DNA from: Erythrobacter ani
Lineage (GTDB): Bacteria > Pseudomonadota > Alphaproteobacteria > Sphingomonadales > Sphingomonadaceae
Direction: 5' to 3'
Assembly (NCBI RefSeq): GCF_019204025.1
Contig: NZ_JAGSPB010000002.1
Span: forward strand, 558,001-622,000
DNA: 64,000 nucleotides
Shown here in pieces: positions 25,394 through 32,840 of the stretch (the first letter of the stretch is position 1; every line of letters starts with the position of its first letter). The translations under genes and the position numbers were made by a program. The notes beneath the pieces are model-generated. The model was not told the DNA's origin, did not search any database, and saw nothing but the letters and a program-made list of their open reading frames with translations.

Positions 25394-25807
25394 ATGTCAG
25401 CAATGCGGACCGCCTTACCATTTGCCTTTCCGATCAAAGTCCTGCCCGAGGACATTGATTTCATGGGTCACGTGAACAATGCGCGATACCTTAATTGGGT
25501 GCAGGATGCGGTCCTCGCGCACTGGAACAAGCTCGCCCCGGCAGAGGATGTCGCATCGAAAGCGTGGGTCGCGCTCAAGCACGAGATCACCTACCGCAAG
25601 CCCGCTTTCCTCGAAGACGACGTCACCGCAAGTACGGTGCTGGAGCATTTCAAAGGCGCCCGTGCATTTTACCATACGGTCATCCGCCGCGGCGAAGATG
25701 TTTTGGCGGAGGTAAAATCGAGTTGGTGCTGCATCGATGCAGAGACGCTGCGCCCGGCGCGGATCGGTGAACACATGCGCGAGTTTTTCTTCTCCGACGA
25801 AGACTGA
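25394..25807 (+). CDS. Acyl-CoA thioesterase, 4HBT hotdog family
   Basis: The 137-aa hotdog-fold protein has the 4-hydroxybenzoyl-CoA thioesterase signature DFMGHVNNARYLNW, with the catalytic Asp at residue 22 and GHVNN at 25-29. YbgC/FadM-like proteins of this length hydrolyse short or medium acyl-CoAs. It stands divergent from leuC and 92 bases ahead of crtW. No functional link to either is apparent. Confidence 0.9.
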   Translation: MSAMRTALPFAFPIKVLPEDIDFMGHVNNARYLNWVQDAVLAHWNKLAPAEDVASKAWVALKHEITYRKPAFLEDDVTASTVLEHFKGARAFYHTVIRRGEDVLAEVKSSWCCIDAETLRPARIGEHMREFFFSDED

Positions 25808-25899
25808 GCTGCAACATCGCTTCGGCGCTTCGCAATTTGCAGCGCTGTTTTAAATCTCTATACGCACCCTAATGAGCCGGCCGCGCGTATTTATCTGAG

Positions 25900-26685
25900 A
25901 TGCATCAGCGTTTCTCCCTTCCGGGCCGCACCATGCAGAGTGCGATTGGCCTCCTGCTTGCCGGACTGATTGCGGGCGGATGGCTTGGCATCCATGCCTA
26001 TGGGATGTTCGTTTTCGAGCTGACTTGGGCGAACCTGCCATTCGCGCTCGTGCTTGCGCTGGTTCAGGTATGGCTGTCCGTCGGCGTCTTCATCGTCTGT
26101 CACGATGCCATGCATGGCAGCCTGGTGCCAAATCGGTCACGCGTGAATGCAGTGATCGGGACCGTGTTACTGTTTCTTTATGCCGGTTTTGCATGGCGCA
26201 AGCTTCGCGATGCGCATTTCGCTCATCACCGGCTCGCCGGGAAGACCGGTGATCCGGACTTCGACGAGAATAATCCAACCAGCTTCCTTCGTTGGTACGG
26301 GACCTTCTTCAAGCGCTATTTCGGCTGGCAGTCGCTTGTCTTCGTGCACATGGTTGTCGGCATCTATTGGCTGGTGATCGGAATCCCGATGGTGCAGATC
26401 GTCTTGCTTTACGGGGCGCCAGCGCTGCTATCTTCTTTGCAATTGTTCTATTTCGGCACTTTTCGCCCGCATCGGCATACGCTTGAGCAGAATGATGGCG
26501 AATTCGCGGACAACCATAATACGCGCAGCGATGAATTCGGGACTGTGACCAGTCTCGCAACCTGCTTCCATTTCGGCTATCATCTCGAGCACCACCGGCG
26601 TCCGGACGTACCCTGGTGGGCGCTCCCGGGTGCTCGCCGCGCCGGTATTGGGCTCGAAAGGCCAAGAAAGGAGATCGCGGCGTGA
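25900..26685 (+). CDS. crtW: Beta-carotene 4-ketolase
   Basis: The 261-aa membrane di-iron oxygenase shows the CrtW histidine boxes: HDAMH (68-72), HFAHH (106-110) and a C-terminal HLEHH, plus GDPDFDENNP after the second box. It introduces 4-keto groups into beta-ionone rings (canthaxanthin, astaxanthin). The stop overlaps the GTG of crtZ, so both are made together. The combination predicts ketolated and hydroxylated carotenoids, typical of orange marine Erythrobacteraceae. The remaining crt genes are not in the window. Confidence 0.95.
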   Translation: MHQRFSLPGRTMQSAIGLLLAGLIAGGWLGIHAYGMFVFELTWANLPFALVLALVQVWLSVGVFIVCHDAMHGSLVPNRSRVNAVIGTVLLFLYAGFAWRKLRDAHFAHHRLAGKTGDPDFDENNPTSFLRWYGTFFKRYFGWQSLVFVHMVVGIYWLVIGIPMVQIVLLYGAPALLSSLQLFYFGTFRPHRHTLEQNDGEFADNHNTRSDEFGTVTSLATCFHFGYHLEHHRRPDVPWWALPGARRAGIGLERPRKEIAA

Positions 26686-27182
26686 GCTGGCTCGAAGCAA
26701 TTGCAGTGACGCTTGCCGCGCTCGCCGGTATGGAATTGTTCGCATGGTACGCGCACAAATATATCATGCATGGCTGGGGCTGGGGATGGCACCGCGACCA
26801 TCATGAGCCGCATGACAGCATGTTCGAGAAAAACGACCTTTTTGCGGTCGTATTCGGCACGATCAACGCCGCAATGTATGTCTTCGGGGCGCTGTACTGG
26901 GACGCGCTGTGGTGGGCCGCGCTCGGCGTCAATCTGTACGGCGTGATCTACGCGTTCATCCACGACGGATTGGTGCACCAGCGCTTTTTCCGCTGGGTTC
27001 CCAAACGAGGATACGCGAAGCGGCTGGTGCAGGCCCACAAGCTTCACCATGCAACGATCGGCAAAGAGGGCGGGGTTAGTTTCGGCTTCGTCATCGCCCG
27101 CGACCCGCAAAAGCTGAAGGCCGAGCTGCGCATGCAAAAAGAATTGGGTCAGGCCGTGGTTCGCGAAAGTGCGGGTGCCTGA
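26682..27182 (+). CDS. crtZ: Beta-carotene 3-hydroxylase
   Basis: The GTG start at 26682 overlaps the crtW stop and is preceded by AAAGGAGA; the protein is 166 aa. CrtZ histidine motifs are HKYIMH (25-30), HRDHHEPH (37-44), HDGLVHQRF and HKLHHAT. It hydroxylates the 3 and 3' positions of beta-ionone rings. A longer upstream frame overlapping crtW is open but has no ribosome site. With crtW it completes an astaxanthin-type module. Confidence 0.95.
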   Translation: MSWLEAIAVTLAALAGMELFAWYAHKYIMHGWGWGWHRDHHEPHDSMFEKNDLFAVVFGTINAAMYVFGALYWDALWWAALGVNLYGVIYAFIHDGLVHQRFFRWVPKRGYAKRLVQAHKLHHATIGKEGGVSFGFVIARDPQKLKAELRMQKELGQAVVRESAGA

Positions 27183-27185
27183 CGC

Positions 27186-27533
27186 CTATTCGTTTCTGGT
27201 AGCGATCCAGCCCCCTGCGACGACCAGGATGGTGAGCGAAATCCAGACGTAAGGCTCGCCCAGAGTGAGCCACGTGAAAATCGCACCTACACTCATTGCA
27301 CCGATTGCTGCGAGCTTCGCCGGGCGCCTGATTGCCCTCCGTTCCCGCCAGTCGCGCAGTTGCGGTCCCCATGTGGGATGCTCGATGATCCGTCTCTCCC
27401 ATTCTGGGTTGCTGCGAGCGAAGCAGAAAACTGCAACGAGGAGAAAGGGGACTGTCGGCATGATCGGCAGCACAGCGCCGATCGCGGCCAGGCCCAGTGC
27501 GATGATGCCACCTGCCAGATAGAGCAGCCGCAT
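27186..27533 (-). CDS. DUF454 (YbaN-like) inner-membrane protein
   Basis: At 115 aa it has two N-terminal hydrophobic segments, the family motif GAVLPIMPTVPFLLVA and CFARSNPEWERRIIEHPTWG, then two more helices. E. coli YbaN is the reference; no biochemical function is known to me. It converges with crtZ with three bases between stops. It follows sufE on the same strand after a 12-base gap. Confidence 0.9.
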   Translation of the reverse strand: MRLLYLAGGIIALGLAAIGAVLPIMPTVPFLLVAVFCFARSNPEWERRIIEHPTWGPQLRDWRERRAIRRPAKLAAIGAMSVGAIFTWLTLGEPYVWISLTILVVAGGWIATRNE

Positions 27534-27545
27534 CCTCTTTACCCT

Positions 27546-27953
27546 TCAGGCCGCAGCCAGCCGGGCCGCGTGTTCCTTCACGAGGGCAATCATGTTCGGG
27601 ACGCCCTGCGTGCGGTTCGACGATAACTGGTTCTTCAAATCGAACGGCTCCAGCGCGCCGGTCACATCCATGCGGGCTACTTCGCCGGCGGACTTGTCCT
27701 GAACTGCTGCGATGACCAACGCGACGATACCTTTGGTGATGGCGGCGTTGCTGTCTGCGAGGAAGTGCAGCTTATCGGTTTGTTCGGTCGGATACACCCA
27801 GACGGCTGCGGAGCATCCGCGCACGAGGGTCGCATCGGTTTTCAGCGCTTCCGGCATATCTTCAAGCTCGCGCCCAAGCTCGATCAACAAGCGATAACGC
27901 TCATCACCTTCAAGGAATTCGTACTCTTCGAGAATGTCCGGCAAGGTCCGCAT
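27546..27953 (-). CDS. sufE: SufE-family sulphur acceptor protein
   Basis: The 135-aa protein has the SufE core with active-site Cys47 in VRGCSAAVW. The later NRTQGVPNMIALVK region also fits the family. SufE takes persulphide sulphur from the SufS desulphurase for iron-sulphur cluster assembly. The suf operon is not in this window, so the gene is stand-alone, probably co-transcribed with DUF454. A CsdE-type role is an alternative. Confidence 0.93.
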   Translation of the reverse strand: MRTLPDILEEYEFLEGDERYRLLIELGRELEDMPEALKTDATLVRGCSAAVWVYPTEQTDKLHFLADSNAAITKGIVALVIAAVQDKSAGEVARMDVTGALEPFDLKNQLSSNRTQGVPNMIALVKEHAARLAAA

Positions 27954-28008
27954 GGGCGCTATTTAGGAGCGCAAGCCCTTAAGTCCAACGGATATGACGC
28001 GTTGTTCG

Positions 28009-28266
28009 TTAAAGCTCCACACCGCTTGCGATCGCTTCGAGCTTCTTGATGCGCTCCTTTAGGTCGGCCATCTCTATCCGCGCTGCGCCGACCCCTGCGC
28101 CTCCCTCGATCTCGGATGTGTCGATGGTGCCGTGGGAACGACTTGGCCGCTCAAGCTCTTCGCGCTTGAATTCAAGCCAACCCTGCCATGCCCTGAGCAG
28201 GGCGAAAGCAACTACGCTGATGCCAACAAGACAGGTGGCTGCGATCACGAAAATCGGGTCCATCAT
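28009..28266 (-). CDS. PspB-like small membrane protein, copy 5
   Basis: This 85-aa protein is the last gene of the Psp operon. It has one N-terminal membrane helix (about residues 5-25), a basic linker, and a short C-terminal coiled coil, LKERIKKLEAIASG, which is a shortened form of the motif found in its upstream neighbours. It overlaps the preceding gene by four bases (ATGA). It probably arose by duplication of a PspB-type ancestor and lost the end of the motif. Function is unknown beyond presumed membrane-stress sensing. Confidence 0.8.
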   Translation of the reverse strand: MMDPIFVIAATCLVGISVVAFALLRAWQGWLEFKREELERPSRSHGTIDTSEIEGGAGVGAARIEMADLKERIKKLEAIASGVEL

Positions 28267-28604
28267 TCGCTCAAGTCCTCCGTCGTCTTCGAGGAACGCC
28301 GCGCAATATCTCCGCGCAGGCTTTCAATCTCACGGGCGATCCGCTGCGCCTTGCGCGCTTCGGAACTGTTTTCATCGGTCGCAATCCGCTCAAGCACTTG
28401 AACGCGCTCACGCAGTTCTGCGAGCTCAGCCGCATCGATCTCGTCCGGGGTCCGGGACGCAGCTTTTTCGTCAACGCGGTCCGATGGGGCGCCATCGAAG
28501 CGGCTCATCATCTGCCGGTTCTCCCGACGGAGCCGGTTGCTCCGACCGCGCTCGTAAATCCAAAGCACGACAAACACGATCAAGGCGATGGTGAGCCAAT
28601 TCAT
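28263..28604 (-). CDS. PspB-like small membrane protein, copy 4
   Basis: The protein is 113 aa. A membrane helix (about 4-18) is followed by an Arg-rich cluster (RGRSNRLRREN), a variable acidic spacer, and a coiled coil with the shared signature RVQVLERIATDEN, then EIESLRGDI. It overlaps both neighbours by four bases. Compared with the other copies it has a short insertion between the signature and the E-I-E-x-L-R end motif. Confidence 0.82.
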   Translation of the reverse strand: MNWLTIALIVFVVLWIYERGRSNRLRRENRQMMSRFDGAPSDRVDEKAASRTPDEIDAAELAELRERVQVLERIATDENSSEARKAQRIAREIESLRGDIARRSSKTTEDLSE

Positions 28605-28909
28605 TGCTGGCTGGTCTCCAGTTTGCCAGGTTCGGCCGCTTGGACGCGCAGCATATCGATTTCGTCGGAAAGCATCTGTCCGCGATCGGTTGCGATCCGC
28701 TCCAGCACACGCAGCCGGTCTTCGATCATGTCGGTCCGGTCGGCGATTTCGCTGACTTTGGGGCTATCGGAGCGATCTGCGGCGCTCATTCCGGCCTGCG
28801 AGCGCTTGTAGTCCAGCACCTTGGACACGATCCCGTTGATGCTCGCGCCAATTATGAGGACCATGATGATGATACTCGAAAAAATGATGACCAGATCGCT
28901 GTCCATCAC
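28601..28909 (-). CDS. PspB-like small membrane protein, copy 3
   Basis: This gene encodes 102 aa with a strongly hydrophobic N-terminal helix (about 6-28). The cytoplasmic part ends in RLRVLERIATDRGQMLSDE followed by IDMLRV, close to copies 1 and 2. The coiled coil spans about residues 58-90. It overlaps its neighbours by four bases on each side. The shared motif, size and topology argue for paralogy within the operon. Confidence 0.83.
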   Translation of the reverse strand: MMDSDLVIIFSSIIIMVLIIGASINGIVSKVLDYKRSQAGMSAADRSDSPKVSEIADRTDMIEDRLRVLERIATDRGQMLSDEIDMLRVQAAEPGKLETSQQ

Positions 28910-29271
28910 GCGCTCCCTTGGTCGGCGCGATGCTCGAGCGAGCGTTCGCGCAGCTGTTCGATCTCATTGCCGAGTTGATAACCGCCGTCGGTCACGATCC
29001 GCTCGACATTGGCCATCCGGTCTTTGAGCGACGAGAGCTCTGCTCTCAGTTCAGCGTTTTCCTGCGTCAGCAGCGTAACGCGCTGCTTCGCTTCGTGATC
29101 GGATGCCGGTTTGAGAGCCTGGCCCCAGGTTCCCTCTAGCGGATAACCGTGCTTGATCCTGAGTCGGGTCGTGTGGATCCAGCCAGCGACGGAAGCTGCC
29201 CCGATGGCCAGTGCGCCCCCCACGATCCAAGGCAGATGCGGGGCAAGATTGGCGGCAACGTCGATACTCAT
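28906..29271 (-). CDS. PspB-like small membrane protein, copy 2
   Basis: The 121-aa protein has a short periplasmic N-terminus, one membrane helix (about 13-32) and a longer cytoplasmic spacer. The coiled coil starts near residue 65, includes NVERIVTDGGYQLGNE, and ends IEQLRERS. It is the longest of the five copies. The four-base overlaps (ATGA) on both sides suggest fixed translation ratios. Confidence 0.83.
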   Translation of the reverse strand: MSIDVAANLAPHLPWIVGGALAIGAASVAGWIHTTRLRIKHGYPLEGTWGQALKPASDHEAKQRVTLLTQENAELRAELSSLKDRMANVERIVTDGGYQLGNEIEQLRERSLEHRADQGSA

Positions 29272-29567
29272 GCTTTTTCCTTGTCGTTGAGGTTGAGCGG
29301 GATCCCGGCGTCACGGGATTCGACCTTCACGGTGTCACGCAGCGCTTCGATCTGGGTGGCGATGTCATAGCCGCGATCCGTCACGATGCGTTCGAGCACC
29401 TTCACTCGGTCCTCAAGCTCCTGGACCCGGCTGGCATATTGCGCTGCCTTCTCTCCCGTGGCTTCGGCTGTCGCAGCCAGCTTCTTTTCTTCAAGCTTGC
29501 CGCGCTGGACGAGCCAGATGATCCCCAGAACCATCGCAAAGGGCGCAAATCCCACCAACCATTCCAT
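29268..29567 (-). CDS. PspB-like small membrane protein, copy 1
   Basis: This 99-aa protein follows pspC after 31 bases. The N-terminal membrane helix is about residues 5-21. The coiled coil (about 45-85) contains RVKVLERIVTDRGYDIATQ and IEALRDTV, the clearest form of the repeat motif. PspB of the same operon has the related DTVERLVASDD at the same place, supporting common origin. It overlaps copy 2 by four bases. Confidence 0.84.
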   Translation of the reverse strand: MEWLVGFAPFAMVLGIIWLVQRGKLEEKKLAATAEATGEKAAQYASRVQELEDRVKVLERIVTDRGYDIATQIEALRDTVKVESRDAGIPLNLNDKEKA

Positions 29568-29598
29568 GACGTTTCGTCCTCCCTATGAACCAGAGCGC

Positions 29599-29973
29599 TT
29601 AGCGCAGGCGTTCGATCTCTGCCGTCAGCCGCGGATTGCTGCTGACATAGTGCGTTTCGACAGCGGCCAATCGGCGGTCGATATCCCGAAAATTGGCGCG
29701 GATTTCGCGGGCAGTGCGCGTCGGGCTTTGGCGGACGCGCTGCCAGTATTTTTGCTCACCCTCGTCACGATAAAGATGCGGGGGTTTCTTGTTCATCAGA
29801 ATACCCGCAGCAATGTAGGCGAGGATCGGCCATCCGAGTCCAATAGTGAGAGCCACAAGCCCAAGCCGTATCCACAGAGCATTGATCCCGGTATATTCTG
29901 AGATGCCTGCGCAGACGCCCATCAACTTGCCGTTCGACTTGTCGCGATAAATGGTGGTGCGGGGCGAATTCAT
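29599..29973 (-). CDS. pspC: Phage shock protein C
   Basis: The 124-aa protein has the PspC domain at its N-terminus: a basic start (YRDKSNGKLMGVCAGISEY) and a membrane helix about residues 33-60. The C-terminal half is a cytoplasmic coiled coil ending IERLR. PspC senses envelope stress with PspB and binds PspA. It overlaps pspB by four bases. The family core is intact. Confidence 0.95.
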   Translation of the reverse strand: MNSPRTTIYRDKSNGKLMGVCAGISEYTGINALWIRLGLVALTIGLGWPILAYIAAGILMNKKPPHLYRDEGEQKYWQRVRQSPTRTAREIRANFRDIDRRLAAVETHYVSSNPRLTAEIERLR

Positions 29974-30275
29974 ACCTTGGATCCTTTCTTTTCGGCGATG
30001 AGCTGTTCAAGCTCGCGGAGCTGTTGGTTGTCGGTCTCCTGGTCGGCCATCAGGCGCTTCACCGGGGAGAATGACGGGTCGTCCGAGGCCACGAGGCGTT
30101 CGACTGTGTCCATCCGTTCGTCGAGGCGCTTGGCGAGGTTGTAGAGTTCTTCCAGCAAGACTTCGTCGTCGCTGGTGATCGTCGCTGCGGTCTTCCACTT
30201 GGTCATGTAGTGCATGACCATCCAGGGAAGCGCGATCACGACCATGAAAATGAGAAGTACGACTTCGAATGGCAT
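29970..30275 (-). CDS. pspB: Phage shock protein B
   Basis: At 101 aa it is longer than E. coli PspB (about 74). It has the usual N-terminal membrane helix (about 4-24), a Lys-Trp-Lys boundary, and a leucine-zipper coiled coil with AKRLDERMDTVERL. The C-terminal ~35 residues extend the coil. It starts three bases after the pspA stop and overlaps pspC by four. It is the likely ancestor type of the five small downstream genes. Confidence 0.92.
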   Translation of the reverse strand: MPFEVVLLIFMVVIALPWMVMHYMTKWKTAATITSDDEVLLEELYNLAKRLDERMDTVERLVASDDPSFSPVKRLMADQETDNQQLRELEQLIAEKKGSKV

Positions 30276-30278
30276 GAT

Positions 30279-30965
30279 TTATTCCCCCTTCTCGGCGTGG
30301 TCCTTGCCCAACGCCTTTTTCATTTCTGCAAGTTCATCGTCGATCGCATCTGCGCCTTCCAGCGCGGCGATTTCATCCGAAAGTGAAGGCTGACCTTCCT
30401 CTGCGATCGAAAGCGCGTCCGCCCGTCCCTCGGCGTAATCGACACGGCGTTCGAGCTGGTCGAAACGCGAGAGCGCTTCGTCGGTGCGTTCCGTGCTCAT
30501 CAGAGTGCGCAGCTTGACGCGGTTCTCGGCGCTTTCAAGCCGCGCCGCGATGGCGGTCTGGCGACTACGCGCTTCGCGCAGGCGGTGCTGCAGCTTTTGA
30601 ATATCGTCTTCGTAAGCGCGCAATGCATCATCAAGAACAGCGATTTCGGCTTTAAGCTGGTCGGCCATGCTGACGGCCTTTTTCTTTTCAACCAAGGCAG
30701 CGCGGGCCAGGTCTTCGCGATCTTTCGACAGCGCGAGCTGGGCTTTTTCTCCCCAATCGGCCTGAAGCCGGTCAAGCTTCACGACATGGCGGTGCATTTC
30801 TTTCTGATCAGCAATCGTACGTGCCGCACTTGCCCGCACCTCGACCAGGGTTTCCTCCATTTCGAGGATAATCATCCGGATCATCTTCGACGGATCGTCC
30901 GCCTTGTCGAGCATGTCGTTGAAATTGGCCGCAACGATGTCGCGGGTGCGGCTGAAAATACCCAT
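30279..30965 (-). CDS. pspA: Phage shock protein A (PspA/IM30)
   Basis: From ATG 30965 (GGAG eight to ten bases upstream) the protein is 228 aa, the normal PspA length. It starts MGIFSRTRDIVAANFND with the amphipathic helix and is coiled coil to the end. PspA coats damaged membrane and, by family precedent, inhibits PspF. The frame is open upstream for 96 more codons, and a GTG at 31241 could start a version with a 92-residue disordered N-terminal extension. Without a good ribosome site there, the short form is preferred. Confidence 0.95.
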   Translation of the reverse strand: MGIFSRTRDIVAANFNDMLDKADDPSKMIRMIILEMEETLVEVRASAARTIADQKEMHRHVVKLDRLQADWGEKAQLALSKDREDLARAALVEKKKAVSMADQLKAEIAVLDDALRAYEDDIQKLQHRLREARSRQTAIAARLESAENRVKLRTLMSTERTDEALSRFDQLERRVDYAEGRADALSIAEEGQPSLSDEIAALEGADAIDDELAEMKKALGKDHAEKGE

Positions 30966-31249
30966 GAAGGCTACTCCATCTAGGAACGGGTTGGTGGCGC
31001 TCTGCTTCGAATCGGTGTCGCGCTTGCGCTCATGAGATTGCGTCGGGGTGGGGCTGCGACGCAAGGCCTCGATTTCGGCGTCAAGACGAGACAAATTGCC
31101 CTGGCGTTGAAGAGAGCCGGTGGAACGGGCCGAAGCGAGGCTGCTTTTTCGCGCGCTGGCAGAGCTGTCTGCGCGCGAAGCAGGCTTTGCGGGGGACTTT
31201 TCCCGCTCCGGCCCGAAGGCGTTGGTTTCGTTCTTGCTCACCCGAACTC

Positions 31250-31435
31250 TCAAGCGATCTCGACCAGCATGACCGTGGCGGCATGCGGGTGAGCAAACAT
31301 GTCGGTTTGCGCGCTGTTCGCGTCAAATTGCGAGGTGAATACGACCATGACGGTCATCGCTGCGATGCTTGCGATCGAAGCGTGACCAAGCTTGCTGGTC
31401 CAAAATCTCTTCGCAAAGAACATGTTCTTGTACAT
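31250..31435 (-). CDS. 61-aa membrane/exported protein at the head of the psp operon
   Basis: ATG 31435 has GGGAG nine bases upstream and lies about 57 bases after the predicted sigma-54 transcription start. The protein has a basic N-terminus (KNMFFAKRFWTSKLGH), a hydrophobic segment (about 20-35), then a polar C-terminus with FAHPHA. It could be a small membrane protein or a cleaved exported peptide. It is the first coding unit under psp control. No family is recognised. Its stop overlaps the possible upstream start of the extended pspA frame. Confidence 0.65.
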   Translation of the reverse strand: MYKNMFFAKRFWTSKLGHASIASIAAMTVMVVFTSQFDANSAQTDMFAHPHAATVMLVEIA

Positions 31436-31502
31436 CTGGCGATACTCCCGCTGCGGCGATTTTCGACCCTGTGCCGATTTCCGCCAATCTTGCCCAAGAT
31501 TA

Positions 31503-31519
31503 AGCAAGCGGTGTGCCAA
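31503..31519 (-). promoter_or_regulatory. Sigma-54 promoter of the psp operon
   Basis: On the minus strand the sequence reads TTGGCAC, five bases (ACCGC), TTGCT. The invariant GG (31517-31516) and GC (31505-31504) are exactly ten bases apart, as required for RpoN promoters. Start of transcription is expected near 31492. An inverted repeat GAAAT-N5-ATTTC (31526-31540) lies upstream and could be part of the PspF enhancer region. Confidence 0.88.
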
Positions 31520-31618
31520 ACTGCAGAAATCCCGAATTTCCAACGATATTTTCACTGTGAGCTAAGATCTTGATGGTACCTATTGCCAAACATTGGGAAA
31601 TCTCACTATAGATTGGTT

Positions 31619-32671
31619 ATGGAGCGGGATAATCAGTTCATTGGACAGTCTGGTGCCTTCCTCGATGCAGTGGAGCGTGCGTCGCGCGCTGCACCGATGA
31701 GCCGCCCTGTCCTCGTCATCGGCGAGCGCGGGACCGGGAAAGAGCTCATCGCCGAACGCCTGCATCGCCTATCCACCCGGTGGGATGAGCCGCTCGTCAC
31801 GATGAACTGTGCGGCTCTTCCCGAAACCTTGATAGAGGCCGAATTGTTCGGCCACGAAGCCGGCGCTTTCACTGGTGCTACCAAAGCCAGAGCGGGAAGG
31901 TTCGAAGAAGCCGACAGAGGCACTTTATTTCTCGATGAACTGGGCACTCTGTCGATGGGCGCGCAAGAACGTTTGCTGAGAGCCGTGGAGTATGGCGAGA
32001 TCACCCGCATCGGTGCGTCGAGGCCGATCCGGGTCGATGTGCGGATTGTGGCCGCCACGAATGACGACCTGCCCGCTTTGGCGGAAAGCGGCGAGTTTCG
32101 TGCCGACCTGCTTGATCGGCTCAGCTTCGAGGTGATTACGCTGCCCCCCCTGAGGGTGCGGGATGGGGATGTCGGAGTGCTGGCCGAATATTTCGCAAGG
32201 CGGATGGCGGCCGAACTCGATTGGCATTCCTGGCCCGGGTTTGCGCCGCATGTCATGACCAGCCTCGAAGAATATGCCTGGCCCGGCAATGTGCGCGAAT
32301 TGCGCAATGTTGTGGAGCGTGCGGTTTATCGTTGGGACGATCCGGAAAGTCCGATCGCGCATATGCAATTCGATCCGTTCGAAAGCCCTTGGAAACCGAA
32401 GGCTCCTCCTCATCGGTCGAGCGCCGCAGCAGCCCTGCCAGCTGGCGGAGTAGCCCAGTCGCAGGCGTCAGCCCACTCCGCCGCCGACACCTTCGACCAA
32501 ATCGACGATTTGCGCGCCGCCGTCGATGAGCATGAGCGGACGATTGTCGAGCATGCACTCGGCAAGCATCGCTGGAATCAGCGCCAGACAGCGAAGGCTC
32601 TGGGACTGAGCTACGACCAGCTTCGACACGCGATCAAGAAGCACGGATTGATGGAGGAAGGCGAAAGCTAG
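31619..32671 (+). CDS. pspF: PspF, sigma-54-dependent activator of the psp operon
   Basis: From ATG 31619 the protein is 350 aa. It has no receiver domain and begins directly with the AAA+ module: Walker A GERGTGKE (35-42), the sigma-54 contact loop GAFTGA (82-87) and Walker B LFLDELG. The C-terminus is a Fis-type helix-turn-helix with RQTAKALGLSYDQLRHAI. It diverges from the psp operon, whose promoter is of the sigma-54 type. A TTG 12 codons upstream is an alternative start. PspA is expected to hold it inactive until membrane stress. Confidence 0.95.
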   Translation: MERDNQFIGQSGAFLDAVERASRAAPMSRPVLVIGERGTGKELIAERLHRLSTRWDEPLVTMNCAALPETLIEAELFGHEAGAFTGATKARAGRFEEADRGTLFLDELGTLSMGAQERLLRAVEYGEITRIGASRPIRVDVRIVAATNDDLPALAESGEFRADLLDRLSFEVITLPPLRVRDGDVGVLAEYFARRMAAELDWHSWPGFAPHVMTSLEEYAWPGNVRELRNVVERAVYRWDDPESPIAHMQFDPFESPWKPKAPPHRSSAAAALPAGGVAQSQASAHSAADTFDQIDDLRAAVDEHERTIVEHALGKHRWNQRQTAKALGLSYDQLRHAIKKHGLMEEGES

Positions 32672-32817
32672 CTGCCTTTCCGACCCGCGATCTCGAGCGC
32701 CGAATAGGGCTTGCCATTCCATGAGCTCGGTACTATTTCACCGTCATCCCAACATTGTCGTTGCAAGGTTTGGATGCTGGCGCCGCAAGGGGCCGGCACC
32801 GATCGGCATTGGCACAT
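32668..32817 (-). CDS. Possible 49-aa Cys/Trp-containing protein
   Basis: The minus-strand frame begins MCQCRSVPAPCG and continues with LQRQCWDDGEIVPSSWNG before ending KGS. Its stop overlaps the 3' end of pspF by four bases. Codon use is plausible, and the four cysteines hint at metal binding. The frame is also open further upstream, and no ribosome site stands out. It may be spurious, or the C-terminal end of a decayed gene. Confidence 0.3.
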   Translation of the reverse strand: MCQCRSVPAPCGASIQTLQRQCWDDGEIVPSSWNGKPYSALEIAGRKGS

Positions 32818-32840
32818 GCGTAGGTCGTAACGGAGACTTG

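Noticed and set aside
31582-31596. TGG...TTGCC sequence before pspF as a sigma-54 promoter
   Set aside because: The GG to GC spacing is 8 bases, not the required 10.
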